The position numbers and the translations under genes are program-made. The notes beneath the pieces are model-generated. The model saw nothing but the letters and a program-made list of their open reading frames with translations, had not been told where the DNA came from and searched no databases. DNA of 64,000 nucleotides from an uncultured Halocynthiibacter sp. (GTDB taxonomy: Bacteria; Pseudomonadota; Alphaproteobacteria; Rhodobacterales; Rhodobacteraceae): NCBI GenBank assembly GCA_947503035.1, contig CANNCD010000003.1, forward strand, positions 1 through 64,000. The letters run 5' to 3'. Below, one piece after another: positions 35,993-44,461 of this stretch. The first letter of the stretch is position 1; each line of letters begins with the position of its first letter.

Positions 35993-37447
35993 ATGACAAA
36001 AGTAATCAAAAACGGCACCATCGTCACCCACGATCTGACCTATAAGGCGGATGTGTTGATCGACCACGGCAAGATTATCGAAATCGGCGAAAACCTCTCC
36101 GGCGATGAACAGCTCGATGCGACCGGATGTTACGTCATGCCCGGTGGGATCGACCCGCATACGCATTTGGAAATGCCGTTTATGGGCACCTATTCCGCCG
36201 ATGATTTCGAGAGCGGTACCCGTGCCGCCCTTGCCGGTGGCACAACCATGGTTATCGACTTTGCCTTGCCAAGTCCGGGGCAGGGGCTTCATGATGCGCT
36301 CAAGATGTGGGACAATAAATCGACCCGCGCCAACTGTGATTACTCCTTTCATATGGCGGTGACGTGGTGGGGCGAACAGGTGTTCGACGAAATGGAATCC
36401 GTGATCAAGGATCGCGGTATCAACACGTTCAAACACTTCCTCGCCTATAAGGGCGCGTTGATGGTGAATGACGACGAACTCTATGCGTCGTTCAACCGTT
36501 TGTCCGAACTGGGCGGCATCGCGATGGTCCACGCCGAGAACGGCGATGTGGTGGCGGAACTGTCTGCGAAACTGCTGGCCGAGGGCAACACCGGCCCCGA
36601 GGCGCACGCCTATTCCCGCCCCCCGCAGGTTGAGGGCGAGGCCACAAACCGCGCGATTATGATTGCCGATATGGCGGGGGTTCCGTTGTACGTGGTGCAC
36701 ACGTCCTGCGAAGATTCCCACGAGGCGATCCGCCGTGCCCGCCAACAGGGCAAACGCGTCTGGGGCGAACCGCTGATCCAGCACCTGACCTTGGACGAAA
36801 GCGAATATTTCAACCCCGATTGGGACCATGCCGCGCGCCGCGTGATGTCGCCGCCCTTCCGCAATAAACATCACCAAGACAGCCTCTGGGCCGGTCTGCA
36901 ATCTGGGTCCTTGTCCGTCGTGGCGACCGACCACTGTGCGTTTACGTCGGAACAGAAACGATACGGCGTGGGCGATTTCACGAAAATCCCGAACGGAACT
37001 GGCGGGCTTGAGGATCGCTTGCCGATGCTTTGGACTCATGGGGTGGAAACGGGACGTTTGACGCCAAATGAATTTGTCGCGGTGACGTCGACAAATATCG
37101 CGAAAATTCTGAACTGCTATCCGCAAAAGGGCGCGATTGCCGTTGGCGCCGATGCGGACATCGTGGTGCTGGACCCGAACAAGGAAAAGACCATCACCGC
37201 CGCGACCCAACAGTCGGCGATTGATTACAACGTATTCGAAGGACAACGCGTGAAAGGCCTCCCAAGGTTCACCCTTTCACGTGGGCATGTTGCCGTGCTC
37301 GACGGCGAAATCCGCACCCAAGAGGGCCACGGAAAATTCGTCAAACGCGCCGGCAACACGCCCGTAAACAAGGCCCTGTCGTCGTGGAAGGAACTCACTG
37401 CGCCGCGCCCCGTTGAAAGAAGCGGCATTCCGGCGACAGGTGTCTAA
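35993..37447 (+). CDS. hydA: Dihydropyrimidinase
   Basis: 484 residues, the D-hydantoinase/dihydropyrimidinase size. Metal ligands GGIDPHTHLEMPF (about 54-66), the carboxylated lysine in LAYKGALMVND (about 150), histidines in YVVHTSCEDS, and the substrate Asp region VVATDHCAFTSEQK are all present. Opens the dihydrouracil ring to N-carbamoyl-beta-alanine. GGCAGGAC precedes the start. The stop is 1 nt before the transporter ATPase. Confidence 0.95.
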   Translation: MTKVIKNGTIVTHDLTYKADVLIDHGKIIEIGENLSGDEQLDATGCYVMPGGIDPHTHLEMPFMGTYSADDFESGTRAALAGGTTMVIDFALPSPGQGLHDALKMWDNKSTRANCDYSFHMAVTWWGEQVFDEMESVIKDRGINTFKHFLAYKGALMVNDDELYASFNRLSELGGIAMVHAENGDVVAELSAKLLAEGNTGPEAHAYSRPPQVEGEATNRAIMIADMAGVPLYVVHTSCEDSHEAIRRARQQGKRVWGEPLIQHLTLDESEYFNPDWDHAARRVMSPPFRNKHHQDSLWAGLQSGSLSVVATDHCAFTSEQKRYGVGDFTKIPNGTGGLEDRLPMLWTHGVETGRLTPNEFVAVTSTNIAKILNCYPQKGAIAVGADADIVVLDPNKEKTITAATQQSAIDYNVFEGQRVKGLPRFTLSRGHVAVLDGEIRTQEGHGKFVKRAGNTPVNKALSSWKELTAPRPVERSGIPATGV

Positions 37448-37448
37448 C

Positions 37449-38222
37449 GTGACGGTCATCAAGGCGAACGATCTTAATCTCACGTTTGAAACCAACGACG
37501 GGCCGGTTCATGCGCTGTCGGGGGTGAACCTGTCCATCGACAAGGGCGACTTCGTGAGCTTTATCGGCCCGTCCGGCTGTGGCAAGACCACGTTTTTACG
37601 CTGTATCGCCGGACTTGAAACGCCGAGCTCCGGCGAGATTTTCGTGAACGGCATGACCCCCGACGAGGCGCGCCGCGCCCGCGCATATGGCTATGTGTTT
37701 CAGGCGGCGGGGCTTTATCCGTGGCGCACCATTGGCGGCAATATTCGCCTGCCGCTTGAGATCATGGGGTTCTCCAAGGACGAAATGGCCGAGCGTGTGA
37801 AACGAGTGCTTGATCTGGTTGATCTGTCGGGTTTTGACAAAAAATACCCGTGGCAATTGTCCGGGGGCATGCAGCAACGGGCCAGCATTGCGCGCGCCCT
37901 TGCGTTTGACGCGGATATTCTGTTGATGGACGAACCGTTTGGTGCGCTTGATGAAATCGTGCGCGACCATCTCAACGAACAGCTGTTGCAGCTCTGGGCG
38001 CGCACCGAAAAGACCGTCGGTTTTGTCACCCATTCCATCCCCGAGGCGGTGTACCTGTCGACCAAGATCGTCGTGATGAGCCCGCGCCCCGGACGCATCA
38101 CCGACGTCATCGAAAGCCCGCTTCCAGAGGAACGTCCCCTGTCCATTCGTGACAGCGCCGAATTCATCGACATCGCCAATCGCGTCCGCGATGGTCTGCG
38201 CGCGGGGCATGGGGATGTATAG
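37449..38222 (+). CDS. ABC transporter ATP-binding protein (NitT/TauT type, pyrimidine cluster)
   Basis: About 257 residues from GTG 37449, 1 nt after the dihydropyrimidinase stop; the upstream ATG at 37413 lies inside that gene. Walker A GPSGCGKTT, Q-loop VFQAAGLYPW, signature LSGGMQQR and Walker B ILLMDEPFGALDE are intact. It belongs to the SsuB/TauB/ThiZ-like group energising nitrate, sulfonate and pyrimidine-precursor importers. The location suggests uptake of pyrimidine bases or their degradation intermediates. Confidence 0.9.
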   Translation: MTVIKANDLNLTFETNDGPVHALSGVNLSIDKGDFVSFIGPSGCGKTTFLRCIAGLETPSSGEIFVNGMTPDEARRARAYGYVFQAAGLYPWRTIGGNIRLPLEIMGFSKDEMAERVKRVLDLVDLSGFDKKYPWQLSGGMQQRASIARALAFDADILLMDEPFGALDEIVRDHLNEQLLQLWARTEKTVGFVTHSIPEAVYLSTKIVVMSPRPGRITDVIESPLPEERPLSIRDSAEFIDIANRVRDGLRAGHGDV

Positions 38223-39138
38223 ATCGATCCTGCCAATATTGACGGTGATCTCGGTCATCATGGCCGTCTGGGTGATCGCCGTTGTGCCGATGAACATACA
38301 CCTGACGGCGGATCAGGCCCAACGCGACGGGATCGCCGTTACCCCCGACACGCCGATTGCGCGGCGCAACGTATCGGGCATTTCCTTGGTCGTGCAAAAC
38401 CCGCATCTGATCCCGCTGACCTATGTGAATACGCGACCCAATTTACCGTCGCCCCATCAGGTTGGCGGCGAACTTTTTGCGTCGATCATCGACCAAAAGA
38501 TCACCTCAAAACGAAGCCTCGTTTATCACGGTTGGGTCACCCTTGCGCCGACATTGCTTGGGTTTGCGATTGGCACGGGCCTTGGGATTATGCTGGCGGT
38601 TGGGATTGTCTACAGCCGCGTGATGGATAAATCGGTGATGCCCTGGGCCATCGTAAGCCAAACGATCCCGATCCTTGCGCTTGCGCCGATGATCATCGTT
38701 GTTTTGGGCGCCGCAGGCATTCAGGGTGTCCTGCCCAAGGCCTTGATCGCGGCCTATCTGTCGTTTTTTCCTGTCGTCGTCGGCATGGTCAAAGGGCTGC
38801 GCAGCCCCGATCATATGCAGCTTGATCTGTTGCGCACCTATAATGCGGGTGCGTCACAAGGGTTCTGGAAATTGCGCTTGCCGTCCTCGGCGCCCTATCT
38901 GTTTGCCTCTCTCAAAATCGGAATTTCCGCGTCCTTGATCGGGACCATCGTCGCCGAACTGCCCACAGGGGCCAAGGCCGGTTTCGGCGCGCGCATGTTG
39001 GTGGGCGATCAATACGGCCAGCCGATCCTGTCATGGGCCGCGCTCTTTGCCGCCGCAATCACCGCCGCCGCGTTGGTGGGGATCATCGCGTTGATCGAAC
39101 GCGGGGCGCTTCGGAAAATGGGGATGATGTCGGCATGA
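38209..39138 (+). CDS. ABC transporter permease (first of pair)
   Basis: About 309 residues from ATG 38209 overlapping the ATPase stop by 14 nt (ATG 38215 also possible). After an N-terminal membrane helix there is a roughly 90-residue extracytoplasmic stretch and then five or so membrane segments with the EAA-type loop (LLRTYNAGASQGFWKLRLPSSAPY). NitT/TauT-type permease. It forms a heterodimer with the next gene product. Confidence 0.88.
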   Translation: MGMYRSILPILTVISVIMAVWVIAVVPMNIHLTADQAQRDGIAVTPDTPIARRNVSGISLVVQNPHLIPLTYVNTRPNLPSPHQVGGELFASIIDQKITSKRSLVYHGWVTLAPTLLGFAIGTGLGIMLAVGIVYSRVMDKSVMPWAIVSQTIPILALAPMIIVVLGAAGIQGVLPKALIAAYLSFFPVVVGMVKGLRSPDHMQLDLLRTYNAGASQGFWKLRLPSSAPYLFASLKIGISASLIGTIVAELPTGAKAGFGARMLVGDQYGQPILSWAALFAAAITAAALVGIIALIERGALRKMGMMSA

Positions 39139-39977
39139 TGTATGTGATCCTTGGATGTGTCGCATGGGCGGCAGGGTGGATGTTGAATGTGCGTTTGGCC
39201 AATGGGCCGCGCTCGGACGAACGTCTTATGCAGATCCTAATCCCGCTGATCTTTGGCGCGACGATCATTGTGATGTGGGAGATGTTCGTGATTGGGTTCA
39301 ATGTGAACCCTGTGTTTCTGCCGCGCCCCACCGATATCATCGCGCGCATGGCGGGCGAGGGGCCGCGTCTTTGGGCGGATTTTCACCAGACCATCATCAA
39401 GGGCGCGTTGTCGGGTTATCTCATCGGCGGGCTTGCCGCGTTCGCCGTCGCGATCCTTGCGGATCGGTCCGAATTCCTGACCCGTGGCGTGATCCCAGTC
39501 GGAAGCTTTATGGCCGCCCTGCCGATTGTCGGCATCGCCCCGATTTTTGTGAAATGGTTCGGAAGCGATTGGGAATCCAAGGCCGCCGTTGTCGCCGTCA
39601 TGGTGTTCTTTCCGATCCTTGTGAACACGGTTGCCGGATTGCGCGACACCACCAAGATGCAGCGCGATTTGATGCGTACATATGGCGCGGGGTACTGGAC
39701 GACGCTGATCAAACTGCGTCTGCCGGCGACGATGCCGTTTATGTTCAACGGTCTCAAAATCGCGACGACGCTTGCGTTGATTGGCGCGATTGTCGCCGAA
39801 TTCTTTGGCTCCCCAACCGTCGGGATGGGGTTCCGCATTTCAACAAGCTTTGGCCAACTGGCCCTTGATATGGTCTGGGCCGAAATCGTGATCGCCGCCT
39901 TGGCGGGGTCGGGGTTCTATGGGCTTGTCACATTACTTGAACGGGGGGTGACGTTTTGGCACCCGTCGCAACGCTGA
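39135..39977 (+). CDS. ABC transporter permease (second of pair)
   Basis: About 280 residues from ATG 39135 in an ATGA overlap with the previous stop. Six membrane segments and an EAA loop (LMRTYGAGYWTTLIKLRLPATMPF) are visible. PTDIIARMAGEGPRLWADFHQT is typical of SsuC/ThiX-like permeases. Longer open frame upstream of 39135 lies within the first permease gene and is not used. Confidence 0.9.
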   Translation: MMYVILGCVAWAAGWMLNVRLANGPRSDERLMQILIPLIFGATIIVMWEMFVIGFNVNPVFLPRPTDIIARMAGEGPRLWADFHQTIIKGALSGYLIGGLAAFAVAILADRSEFLTRGVIPVGSFMAALPIVGIAPIFVKWFGSDWESKAAVVAVMVFFPILVNTVAGLRDTTKMQRDLMRTYGAGYWTTLIKLRLPATMPFMFNGLKIATTLALIGAIVAEFFGSPTVGMGFRISTSFGQLALDMVWAEIVIAALAGSGFYGLVTLLERGVTFWHPSQR

Positions 39978-40025
39978 CGTCTAGGAAATAGACGCAACAC
40001 ACCAACGGACTTGGAGGTCTGAAAG

Positions 40026-41012
40026 ATGAAAAAACTAATGACTGCTGCCGCGCTTACGGCTGGAATTTCTGGGTCAATGGCTTCTGCTGCTGATGAGGTC
40101 ACACTTCAATTGCAATGGGTCACGCAGGCCCAATTCGCGGGTTACTATGTCGCCCTCGACAAAGGGTTCTACGAGGCCGAGGATTTGGACGTGACCGTTC
40201 TGTCCGGCGGTCCCGACATTGCCCCGCCACAGGTTTTGGCCGGCGGTGGCGCCGATGCGATGCTGAACTGGATGCCATCCGCCTTGGCCGCCCGTGAAAA
40301 GGGGCTTCCTGTGGTGAATATCGCCCAGCCGTTCAAAACGTCCGGTCTTATGCTGACCTGTTGGAAGGACACCGGCATCACATCCGTCGAGGATTTCCGC
40401 GGCAAGACCATTGGCGTTTGGTTCTTTGGCAATGAATACCCGTTCCTCAGCTGGATGAGCCAAGTCGGCATTCCGACCGAGGGTGGCGACGATGGCGTGA
40501 CCGTGTTGAAACAGGGTTTCAACGTTGATCCATTGTTGAACCGCGAGGCGGATTGTATTTCCACGATGACCTATAACGAATACGGTCAGGTGATCGATGC
40601 GGGCGTGTCCCCTGACGAATTGGTGACGTTCAAATACGAAGAACAGGGCGTCGCGACGCTTGAGGATGGTATCTACGTTCTTGAGGATAACCTTGCCGAT
40701 CCGGCGTTTGTCGACAAAATGGTGCGCTTTGTGCGCGCGTCGATGGAGGGCTGGAAATACGCCGAGGCCAACCCAGAAGAGGCCGCAGGTATCGTTCTCG
40801 ATAATGACGAAACCGGTGCCCAGACCGAGGCCGCGCAAATCCGCATGATGGGTGAGATCGCGAAACTGACTGCTGGTTCAAACGGCGCACTTGATGTGGG
40901 CGATTACGAACGCACGGTTGCGACGCTATTGTCTGGCGGTTCTGATCCCGTGATCTCGGCCGCGCCCGAGGGGGCCTGGACACATGTCATCACCGACGCG
41001 GCGTTGAAGTAA
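40026..41012 (+). CDS. ABC transporter substrate-binding protein (NMT1/THI5-like)
   Basis: 328 residues. A signal peptide (about 1-21, SMASA) leads to VTLQLQWVTQAQFAGYYVALDKGFY, the classic NMT1/THI5-like opening of pyrimidine-precursor and riboflavin binding proteins. GGAGG lies 9 nt before the start at 40012-40016. Binds the imported ligand in the periplasm; a pyrimidine base or dihydro derivative is inferred from the operon. Confidence 0.9.
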   Translation: MKKLMTAAALTAGISGSMASAADEVTLQLQWVTQAQFAGYYVALDKGFYEAEDLDVTVLSGGPDIAPPQVLAGGGADAMLNWMPSALAAREKGLPVVNIAQPFKTSGLMLTCWKDTGITSVEDFRGKTIGVWFFGNEYPFLSWMSQVGIPTEGGDDGVTVLKQGFNVDPLLNREADCISTMTYNEYGQVIDAGVSPDELVTFKYEEQGVATLEDGIYVLEDNLADPAFVDKMVRFVRASMEGWKYAEANPEEAAGIVLDNDETGAQTEAAQIRMMGEIAKLTAGSNGALDVGDYERTVATLLSGGSDPVISAAPEGAWTHVITDAALK

Positions 41013-41020
41013 TACAACGT

Positions 41021-41041
41021 GGTCGCCCCAGTGGGGCGGCC
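41021..41041 (+). terminator. Hairpin after the transporter operon
   Basis: GGTCGCCCC-AGT-GGGGCGGCC, 9-bp stem with one G-T pair, starting 8 nt after the binding-protein stop. No T-run follows. Confidence 0.45.
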
Positions 41042-41108
41042 ATCCCCCTCACTGCTTGTGCATTTTTCTGGCGTGGCTACAGTCGGCGAAACCTTGAGGG
41101 ACACGACA

Positions 41109-42341
41109 ATGACACCGAAGACGACTGTACGCTGGGGCATTTTGGGCTGTGGCGATGTGACCGAAGTCAAAAGCGGACCTGCCTTGCAGAATGTCGCCCG
41201 CTCCGAGTTGATCACGGTGATGCGCCGCGATGGGGCCAAGGCGGCGGATTATGCGAAACGTCACGGCGTGCCACGCTCGACCGATAGCGTCGATGAGCCG
41301 CTCGCTGATCCTGATATCAACGCGATCTATGTGGCGACCCCGCCCAATTCCCATGCCGAATATGCCGTGCGCGCGCTTCGGGCCGGTAAGGATGTGTTCC
41401 TTGAAAAACCTATCGCGTTGAATGCGGCGGAATGTGATCTGATCGATGCGGCCATTGCGGAAACGGGTGGGCGGCTTTGTGTGGCCTATTACCGTCGGGC
41501 CTTGCCACGGTTCGAACGGTTCAAACAGATCATCGACACCGGTGAAATCGGCGACATTCGGTTGATCGAAATCCGCCAATTCAAACGGGGCGATGATGTC
41601 TCGGCGCAGACGTGGAAAACCGACCCAACCGTTGGTGGCGGAGGGAGCTTTGTCGACATGCAGTCCCACACGCTCGATTGGTTGACCTATGTCTTTGATC
41701 GGCCCGCGATGATTTCGGGGCTGTGTAGAAACCAATCCAAGGCCCAAGAGGCCGAGGACCTTGTAAGTTTTGTCGCAGATTTCGACGGGGTGGCGGTGAC
41801 GGGCCTGTGTTGTTATGCCGCCGCCGAGGACGAGGAACAGGTGATCCTGCATGGGTCGCGTGGCACCGCACGGATGGGGTTCTTTCGCCCCTCGCAGATT
41901 ACCGTTTCCATCGACGGCACCGACACTGTGATCGATCTGCCCGATCCGCCCCACGTCCATCAACCGTTTGTGGAACGGGTCGTGGCGCATTTCCTTGACG
42001 ATGCGCCAAACCCCTGTAGCGCCAAGGCCGGCCGCATCAGCACCGAGATGATAGACGTGATCTTTGATCGGGCTCCGAAACAACCCATGAGACGACCCAA
42101 GATGAGAAAAACCCCAAGCCCCTGCATCGATGTGTGTAAATTCAAACGCGAGGGGCACTGTATCGGCTGTTCCATGACCAAGACGCAAAAGTCGATGTTC
42201 AAGAAGTTGAAGAAAGAGAAATACCGCGCGGCCTTTGTCGAGATGTTGCAGGCGCAACAAGAGGTCATGGGCAAATACACCCATTGGGCGCCGCAGTATG
42301 ACAAGAAATGCGCAAAGAAAAAGGCCAAGCAAAAACCCTAG
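41109..42341 (+). CDS. Gfo/Idh/MocA-family oxidoreductase fused to a DUF1289 domain
   Basis: About 410 residues from ATG 41109 (GAGGG 8 nt upstream). Residues 1-326 form a full Gfo/Idh/MocA dehydrogenase: Rossmann motif WGILGCGDVTE, EKPIALN with the catalytic-site Lys, and GGGSFVDMQSHTLDW. From about 327 a DUF1289 domain follows (PSPCIDVCKF, HCIGC, C-x2-C patterns), normally a separate small protein of under 100 residues, and a Lys-rich tail. Both parts are in one frame with no stop between them. Candidate internal starts lie at 42087 and 42102. Substrate unknown; NAD(P)-dependent sugar or cyclitol oxidation is usual for the family. Confidence 0.85.
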   Translation: MTPKTTVRWGILGCGDVTEVKSGPALQNVARSELITVMRRDGAKAADYAKRHGVPRSTDSVDEPLADPDINAIYVATPPNSHAEYAVRALRAGKDVFLEKPIALNAAECDLIDAAIAETGGRLCVAYYRRALPRFERFKQIIDTGEIGDIRLIEIRQFKRGDDVSAQTWKTDPTVGGGGSFVDMQSHTLDWLTYVFDRPAMISGLCRNQSKAQEAEDLVSFVADFDGVAVTGLCCYAAAEDEEQVILHGSRGTARMGFFRPSQITVSIDGTDTVIDLPDPPHVHQPFVERVVAHFLDDAPNPCSAKAGRISTEMIDVIFDRAPKQPMRRPKMRKTPSPCIDVCKFKREGHCIGCSMTKTQKSMFKKLKKEKYRAAFVEMLQAQQEVMGKYTHWAPQYDKKCAKKKAKQKP

Positions 42342-42356
42342 GGGTTGCTTGGCCTT
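42321..42356. terminator. Bidirectional terminator between the oxidoreductase and dps
   Basis: AAGGCCAAGCAA (42321-42332) and TTGCTTGGCCTT (42345-42356) are perfect 12-base arms, extended by AACCC/GGGTT inside. On the minus strand the stem is followed by TTTCTTTGC, giving an intrinsic terminator for dps. It overlaps the last codons of the oxidoreductase gene. Confidence 0.8.
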
Positions 42357-42379
42357 GTGTCAGTCTTCGAGGTCGCGAT

Positions 42380-42850
42380 TTACGCGAGGTGCGAGCGAAG
42401 GAACCACGCGAATTTCTCGTGGGTTTGACCGCGCGCGATGCAGAGATCCTCGGTCAATGTGTCGCCATGGGACGCGGCCACTTCGCCGGCACCGGCGATG
42501 GTTTCCGCAAGGGTTTCTTGCGCCACAAGCATCATCTTGATCATCTCTTTGTCGGTGGCGTGACCGTCGTTTTCCGCAACCTTCGAGCGTTTGATCATAC
42601 CGGCAAGCGTACCTTCTGCATGGGCGTCAATCGCGCGGATACGTTCGGCCAGATCATCTTGGGCGACAAAGTGGTCTTCGTACATTTTCTGGAACAGATC
42701 ATGCAGCGGACCAAAGGCCATGCCTTTTACGTTCCAGTGAAAATTCTGCGCAAGCATGGTCGTCACGGCGGTTTCGGCAACCGCTTGGTTCAGGGCTTCT
42801 GCGATTTGGGTGCGGGCGTCTGTGGACAGGGCCATAGCGGTCTGGGTCAT
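42380..42850 (-). CDS. dps: Dps-family DNA-binding ferritin
   Basis: About 156 residues from ATG 42850, chosen because GGAG lies 7 nt upstream while the ATG at 42865 has no ribosome site. The Dps ferroxidase pattern is complete: NFHWNVKG, LHDLF, YEDHFVAQDDLAERIRAI. Forms a 12-subunit shell that stores iron with peroxide and protects DNA. Fits an iron-loaded replicon carrying heme uptake. Confidence 0.93.
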   Translation of the reverse strand: MTQTAMALSTDARTQIAEALNQAVAETAVTTMLAQNFHWNVKGMAFGPLHDLFQKMYEDHFVAQDDLAERIRAIDAHAEGTLAGMIKRSKVAENDGHATDKEMIKMMLVAQETLAETIAGAGEVAASHGDTLTEDLCIARGQTHEKFAWFLRSHLA

Positions 42851-42962
42851 TGCAATCTCCGTCATAGGATTTGATCAAATGGGCTGGCTTGCATTGGGCT
42901 GGCTGGCGTTGACCCTAATGTAAGACTGAAATTTGATAACGCAAGAAGTTTTTAGAATAATT

Positions 42963-43385
42963 CTAAACTAGAGAGAAACACTCAGAAATCCGACCAACCA
43001 GAAACCGCACCAAACGGCGATGTTCGGGGGCCACGCGGGACCGCAAAAGGAACCCGATGCTTGCGTCATCGTCATGGGCAATCGCCGAGGCCAGACGCAG
43101 CAGCCAGTTTTCGTCAAAGCTCATTTCCGTCACGCGGGGCGCGTGTAAACGAACAGGTGTTCCAAGCGCCTCGGGGAGGCAACGCACCAGCGCGTCGGAA
43201 TGGGCTTCTTTGGATTTGGTGCCTTCGACATGCAATAGGGCGCAGGCCTCAAACAGATGAGTTTGCGGTTTGGTGCGACAGGCCATTTTGACGAAACGAA
43301 TGTGGTTGATGAATGCCATTTGCGCAGGCGTCACATCGGGTGCGGCGCGCGGCGTCTCGGGGTGTGGCAGACGGGCAAGCATCAT
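42963..43385 (-). CDS. Hypothetical protein
   Basis: 140 residues, no signal peptide and no membrane segment. The sequence is His/Arg/Ala-rich and probably all-helical, with FINHIRFVKMACRTKPQTHLFEACALL in the first third and SAIAHDDDASIGFLLRSRVAPEHRRLVRFLVGRI near the end. I do not recognise a family. Codon use is like its neighbours. It is transcribed away from the phn operon and towards dps, 112 nt upstream of it, perhaps as an independent unit. Reality is supported by length and coding style only. Confidence 0.65.
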   Translation of the reverse strand: MMLARLPHPETPRAAPDVTPAQMAFINHIRFVKMACRTKPQTHLFEACALLHVEGTKSKEAHSDALVRCLPEALGTPVRLHAPRVTEMSFDENWLLRLASAIAHDDDASIGFLLRSRVAPEHRRLVRFLVGRISECFSLV

Positions 43386-43496
43386 GTCGGCGGGACCTTT
43401 GGATTCGGAGGGGTTCTTTTATCCTGAGTATTATTATAGGAATTAAAGTTCGGTTACAATAGAGGGAGCAGCGACACTTTGTGGTGATGCGCCCCG

Positions 43497-43551
43497 CTGT
43501 CATGAATTCTTTGTGAACCTGTCGCAAATCTGAATTGAAACCGTCACCAAA
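43497..43551 (+). promoter_or_regulatory. Pho-box array upstream of phnC
   Basis: Five consecutive 11-nt units: CTGTCATGAAT, TCTTTGTGAAC, CTGTCGCAAAT, CTGAATTGAAA, CCGTCACCAAA. The PhoB consensus unit is CTGTCATAAAT, repeated every 11 nt. Units 1, 3 and 5 are the best matches. The array ends 48 nt before the phnC start, in position to activate phnCDE transcription under phosphate starvation. Confidence 0.75.
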
Positions 43552-43599
43552 ACATTAACGATTGGCCCTAGCATCTCCTTCAAAGCAGCGAGGGATGAC

Positions 43600-44412
43600 A
43601 TGCTGACCATCGAGAACCTAACCAAGCGGTTCGGCGAAAATATCGCCGTGGATGCCGCAAATATCCATGTGGACAAGCCAGCGATGATTGGCATTATTGG
43701 CCGATCTGGCGCGGGTAAATCGACCCTGCTTCGCATGGTAAATCGTCTGAATGACGCGACCGAAGGGTCGATTGTTTTCGAAGGCGAAGACGTGACACAT
43801 GTGCGTGGCGCGGCCCGTCGTCATTGGCAATCCCGTTGTGCGATGATCTTTCAACAGTTCAACCTTGTGCCGCGTATGGACGTGGTGTCGAACGTGCTGC
43901 ATGGAACGTTGAACCGCCGCTCTACCCTTGCGACGATGTTTAACCTTTATCCAACATCGGACATTCATAAGGCCATCGACATTCTCGACCGTCTCGGCAT
44001 CGCCGAACAGGCTCCAAAACGCGCCGAGGCCCTTTCGGGTGGTCAACAGCAACGGGTCGCCATTGCGCGCGGTTTGATGCAGGACCCCGCGATCATTCTT
44101 GCGGATGAGCCCATTGCATCCCTTGACCCAATGAACGCGCAGGTCGTGATGCAGTCGCTTAGGGATATCCACGAAGAAGACGGCCGCACGGTTATCGCCA
44201 ACCTTCACACGCTTGATACCGCGCGTCGGTATTGTGACCGTGTGATCGGAATGCGCGACGGGCGGATCGTATTCGACGGCACGCCAGAACAGCTTACCAC
44301 CGGTGTCGCCCGCGACATCTACGGGGCAGGCGCGGATTTCTCCGAGGCCGCCACATCCACCGAAATCGAAACACTGGACAAACCGACCACTCCGGCAAAC
44401 GCCTACGTTTGA
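43600..44412 (+). CDS. phnC: Phosphonate ABC transporter ATP-binding protein
   Basis: 270 residues, with GAGGGATGAC before the ATG. Walker [10 protein letters not shown] (about 34-42), Q-loop [10 protein letters not shown], signature LSGGQQQR and Walker [13 protein letters not shown] are intact. [32 protein letters not shown] is characteristic of PhnC. First gene of the phn transporter unit, directly after the Pho-box array. Confidence 0.95.
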   Translation: MLTIENLTKRFGENIAVDAANIHVDKPAMIGIIGRSGAGKSTLLRMVNRLNDATEGSIVFEGEDVTHVRGAARRHWQSRCAMIFQQFNLVPRMDVVSNVLHGTLNRRSTLATMFNLYPTSDIHKAIDILDRLGIAEQAPKRAEALSGGQQQRVAIARGLMQDPAIILADEPIASLDPMNAQVVMQSLRDIHEEDGRTVIANLHTLDTARRYCDRVIGMRDGRIVFDGTPEQLTTGVARDIYGAGADFSEAATSTEIETLDKPTTPANAYV

Positions 44413-44461
44413 GCCAGCCAACCGCGCCACGTGGCGCTTTCTTTCATCCATGGAGACAACG

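Noticed and set aside
35405-37246. 613-codon minus-strand frame
   Set aside because: Antisense to the carbamoylase and dihydropyrimidinase genes, which have clear catalytic motifs.
37413-37448. Extended start of the pyrimidine transporter ATPase
   Set aside because: Lies within the dihydropyrimidinase gene; GTG 37449 gives the normal ABC N-terminus.
41019-41108. Extended start of the oxidoreductase
   Set aside because: Runs through the terminator-like hairpin; ATG 41109 has a good ribosome site and starts the Rossmann fold.
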